From: Bacillota bacterium
Lineage (GTDB): Bacteria; Bacillota; Clostridia; Christensenellales; UBA1242
Reading direction: 5' to 3'
NCBI GenBank assembly: GCA_009780625.1
Contig: WQZR01000062.1
Location: 1 to 5,832, forward strand
DNA length: 5,832 nucleotides
Shown piece after piece: positions 5,050 to 5,832 of this stretch (position 1 is its first letter; every line of letters begins with the position of its first letter). The position numbers and the translations under genes are program-made. A model generated the notes under the pieces. That model did not search any database and was not told the origin of the DNA. It was given only the letters and a program-made list of their open reading frames with translations.

Positions 5050-5832
5050 ATGCAAATCTATATTGAATATGCAATTTTAGATAATCTTATTATCAACACG
5101 CTTCTTTTGTTTCTAACGACAAAGTGTTTAAGGCAAAAAAGAAGTTGGTTTTTGCTTATTTTTTCTGCAACTATTGGCACAGTCTGCGCAATAATTTTTC
5201 CGCTGCTCAATTCTCATTTTATTTTGCTGCTTGTTCTTAAATTTGTACTTGGTTTTGTTATGTGTTTTGTTGCTTTCAAACCACAGAAGTTCAGAACGCT
5301 CGCCAGCCAGTTTGCTGTGTTTTTGGGGCTGACGCTTCTTCTAGGCGGTCTTATTATGGGCGTGTTCTTTCTTCTGGGCATTCCAATGGAAGCATTGCTT
5401 GTCAGTGGCTACGCCTTAGCGGTGCCCGTTTCTGTGTTTGTTTTGTGTGTTGCACTGTTTGGTTTTGGAGTTATTTGGCTCGCAAAAAAACTTAGCAAAC
5501 ACTTTAGTTTAAACAAGAAAAACATCATTGCAAAGATTAAATATAACGGACACGAATTGAATCTAAAAAGTTTTGTCGACACAGGCAATCTTCTTAAATC
5601 TGGCGGAAAACCTGTCAGCATGTTTAGTGAAGAAATTTCAAAAAGTCTTAGCGTTCCTAAAGACAAGATTGAAATTGTGTCGTTCTCAACATTAAATGGA
5701 GAAAGTTTTTTGGAAGTGTTTGAGGCAGACTCTCTCGAAATCTTCGACGGCGAAAAAACCTCAAGAATTGAAAAGCCAAAACTTGCTCTGACCAATATAA
5801 ATTTCAAATCATTCGACTTGCTATTAAACGGA
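5050..5832 (+). CDS. spoIIGA: SpoIIGA, sigma-E processing aspartic protease, 3' end cut by window edge
   Basis: Membrane-embedded protease that activates pro-sigma-E in the mother cell after receiving the SpoIIR signal from the forespore (known for B. subtilis). The frame is open for 261 codons to the window edge with no stop. The start MQIYIEYAILDNLIIN is typical of the family, and an in-frame TAG at 5038-5040 rules out an earlier start. About five hydrophobic segments (roughly 5-23, 33-52, 57-76, 85-107 and 118-144) form the N-terminal membrane half. The cytosolic half carries the aspartic-protease motif FVDTGNLL with catalytic Asp177, matching Asp183 of B. subtilis, followed by the usual G-x-PV at 186-189. 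The final FDLLLNG resembles the family's C-terminal end, so probably only a short tail is missing. No SD is visible. In most spore formers sigE follows directly; it would lie beyond the right edge. Confidence 0.93.
   Translation, partial: MQIYIEYAILDNLIINTLLLFLTTKCLRQKRSWFLLIFSATIGTVCAIIFPLLNSHFILLLVLKFVLGFVMCFVAFKPQKFRTLASQFAVFLGLTLLLGGLIMGVFFLLGIPMEALLVSGYALAVPVSVFVLCVALFGFGVIWLAKKLSKHFSLNKKNIIAKIKYNGHELNLKSFVDTGNLLKSGGKPVSMFSEEISKSLSVPKDKIEIVSFSTLNGESFLEVFEADSLEIFDGEKTSRIEKPKLALTNINFKSFDLLLNG

Noticed and set aside
5409..5807. Minus-strand 132-codon open frame
   Set aside because: It is antisense to the spoIIGA frame, which has clear family motifs including DTGN.

Overview
The window looks like chromosomal DNA from a low-to-moderate GC, endospore-forming member of the Bacillota, most likely a Clostridia-type lineage. 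The strongest evidence is a nearly complete spoIIGA (sigma-E processing protease), a gene confined to endospore formers and their close relatives. The A/T-leaning codon use, AAGGA-type ribosome binding sites and a TATAAT promoter box agree. The sequence does not allow a genus to be named.

Layout: (1) 2-1396, plus strand: the C-terminal ~90% of a ComM/YifB AAA+ ATPase, cut by the left window edge. (2) 1385-3008, minus strand: a two-gene operon, dapA then an aspartokinase gene, overlapping each other by 20 bp. The aspartokinase end overlaps the comM end tail to tail by 12 bp. (3) 3009-3196: a divergent intergenic region with a plus-strand promoter and, on the minus strand, a short structured dapA leader. 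(4) 3197-4978, plus strand: a 593-residue single-pass membrane protein with a charged coiled-coil-like cytoplasmic tail, two collagen-type Gly-X-Y blocks, about six Trp/aromatic-rich repeats between them, and a ~230-residue C-terminal region I do not recognise. (5) 4996-5032: a strong intrinsic terminator. (6) 5050 to the right edge, plus strand: spoIIGA, probably lacking only its last residues.

How the parts relate: the dapA-aspartokinase pair supplies the first and third steps of the aspartate route to diaminopimelate and lysine. In spore formers the same route also feeds dipicolinate. The aspartokinase is unusual because it stops right after the catalytic domain and has no ACT regulatory domains, so feedback inhibition by lysine or threonine through that route is not expected. 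SpoIIGA would activate pro-sigma-E in the mother cell; its usual partner sigE, if adjacent, lies beyond the right edge. The collagen-like protein has its own promoter and terminator and reads as an independent surface-protein gene. No mobile element, CRISPR array, tRNA or rRNA is visible. The best candidates for something undescribed are the collagen/aromatic-repeat surface protein and the ACT-less aspartokinase.
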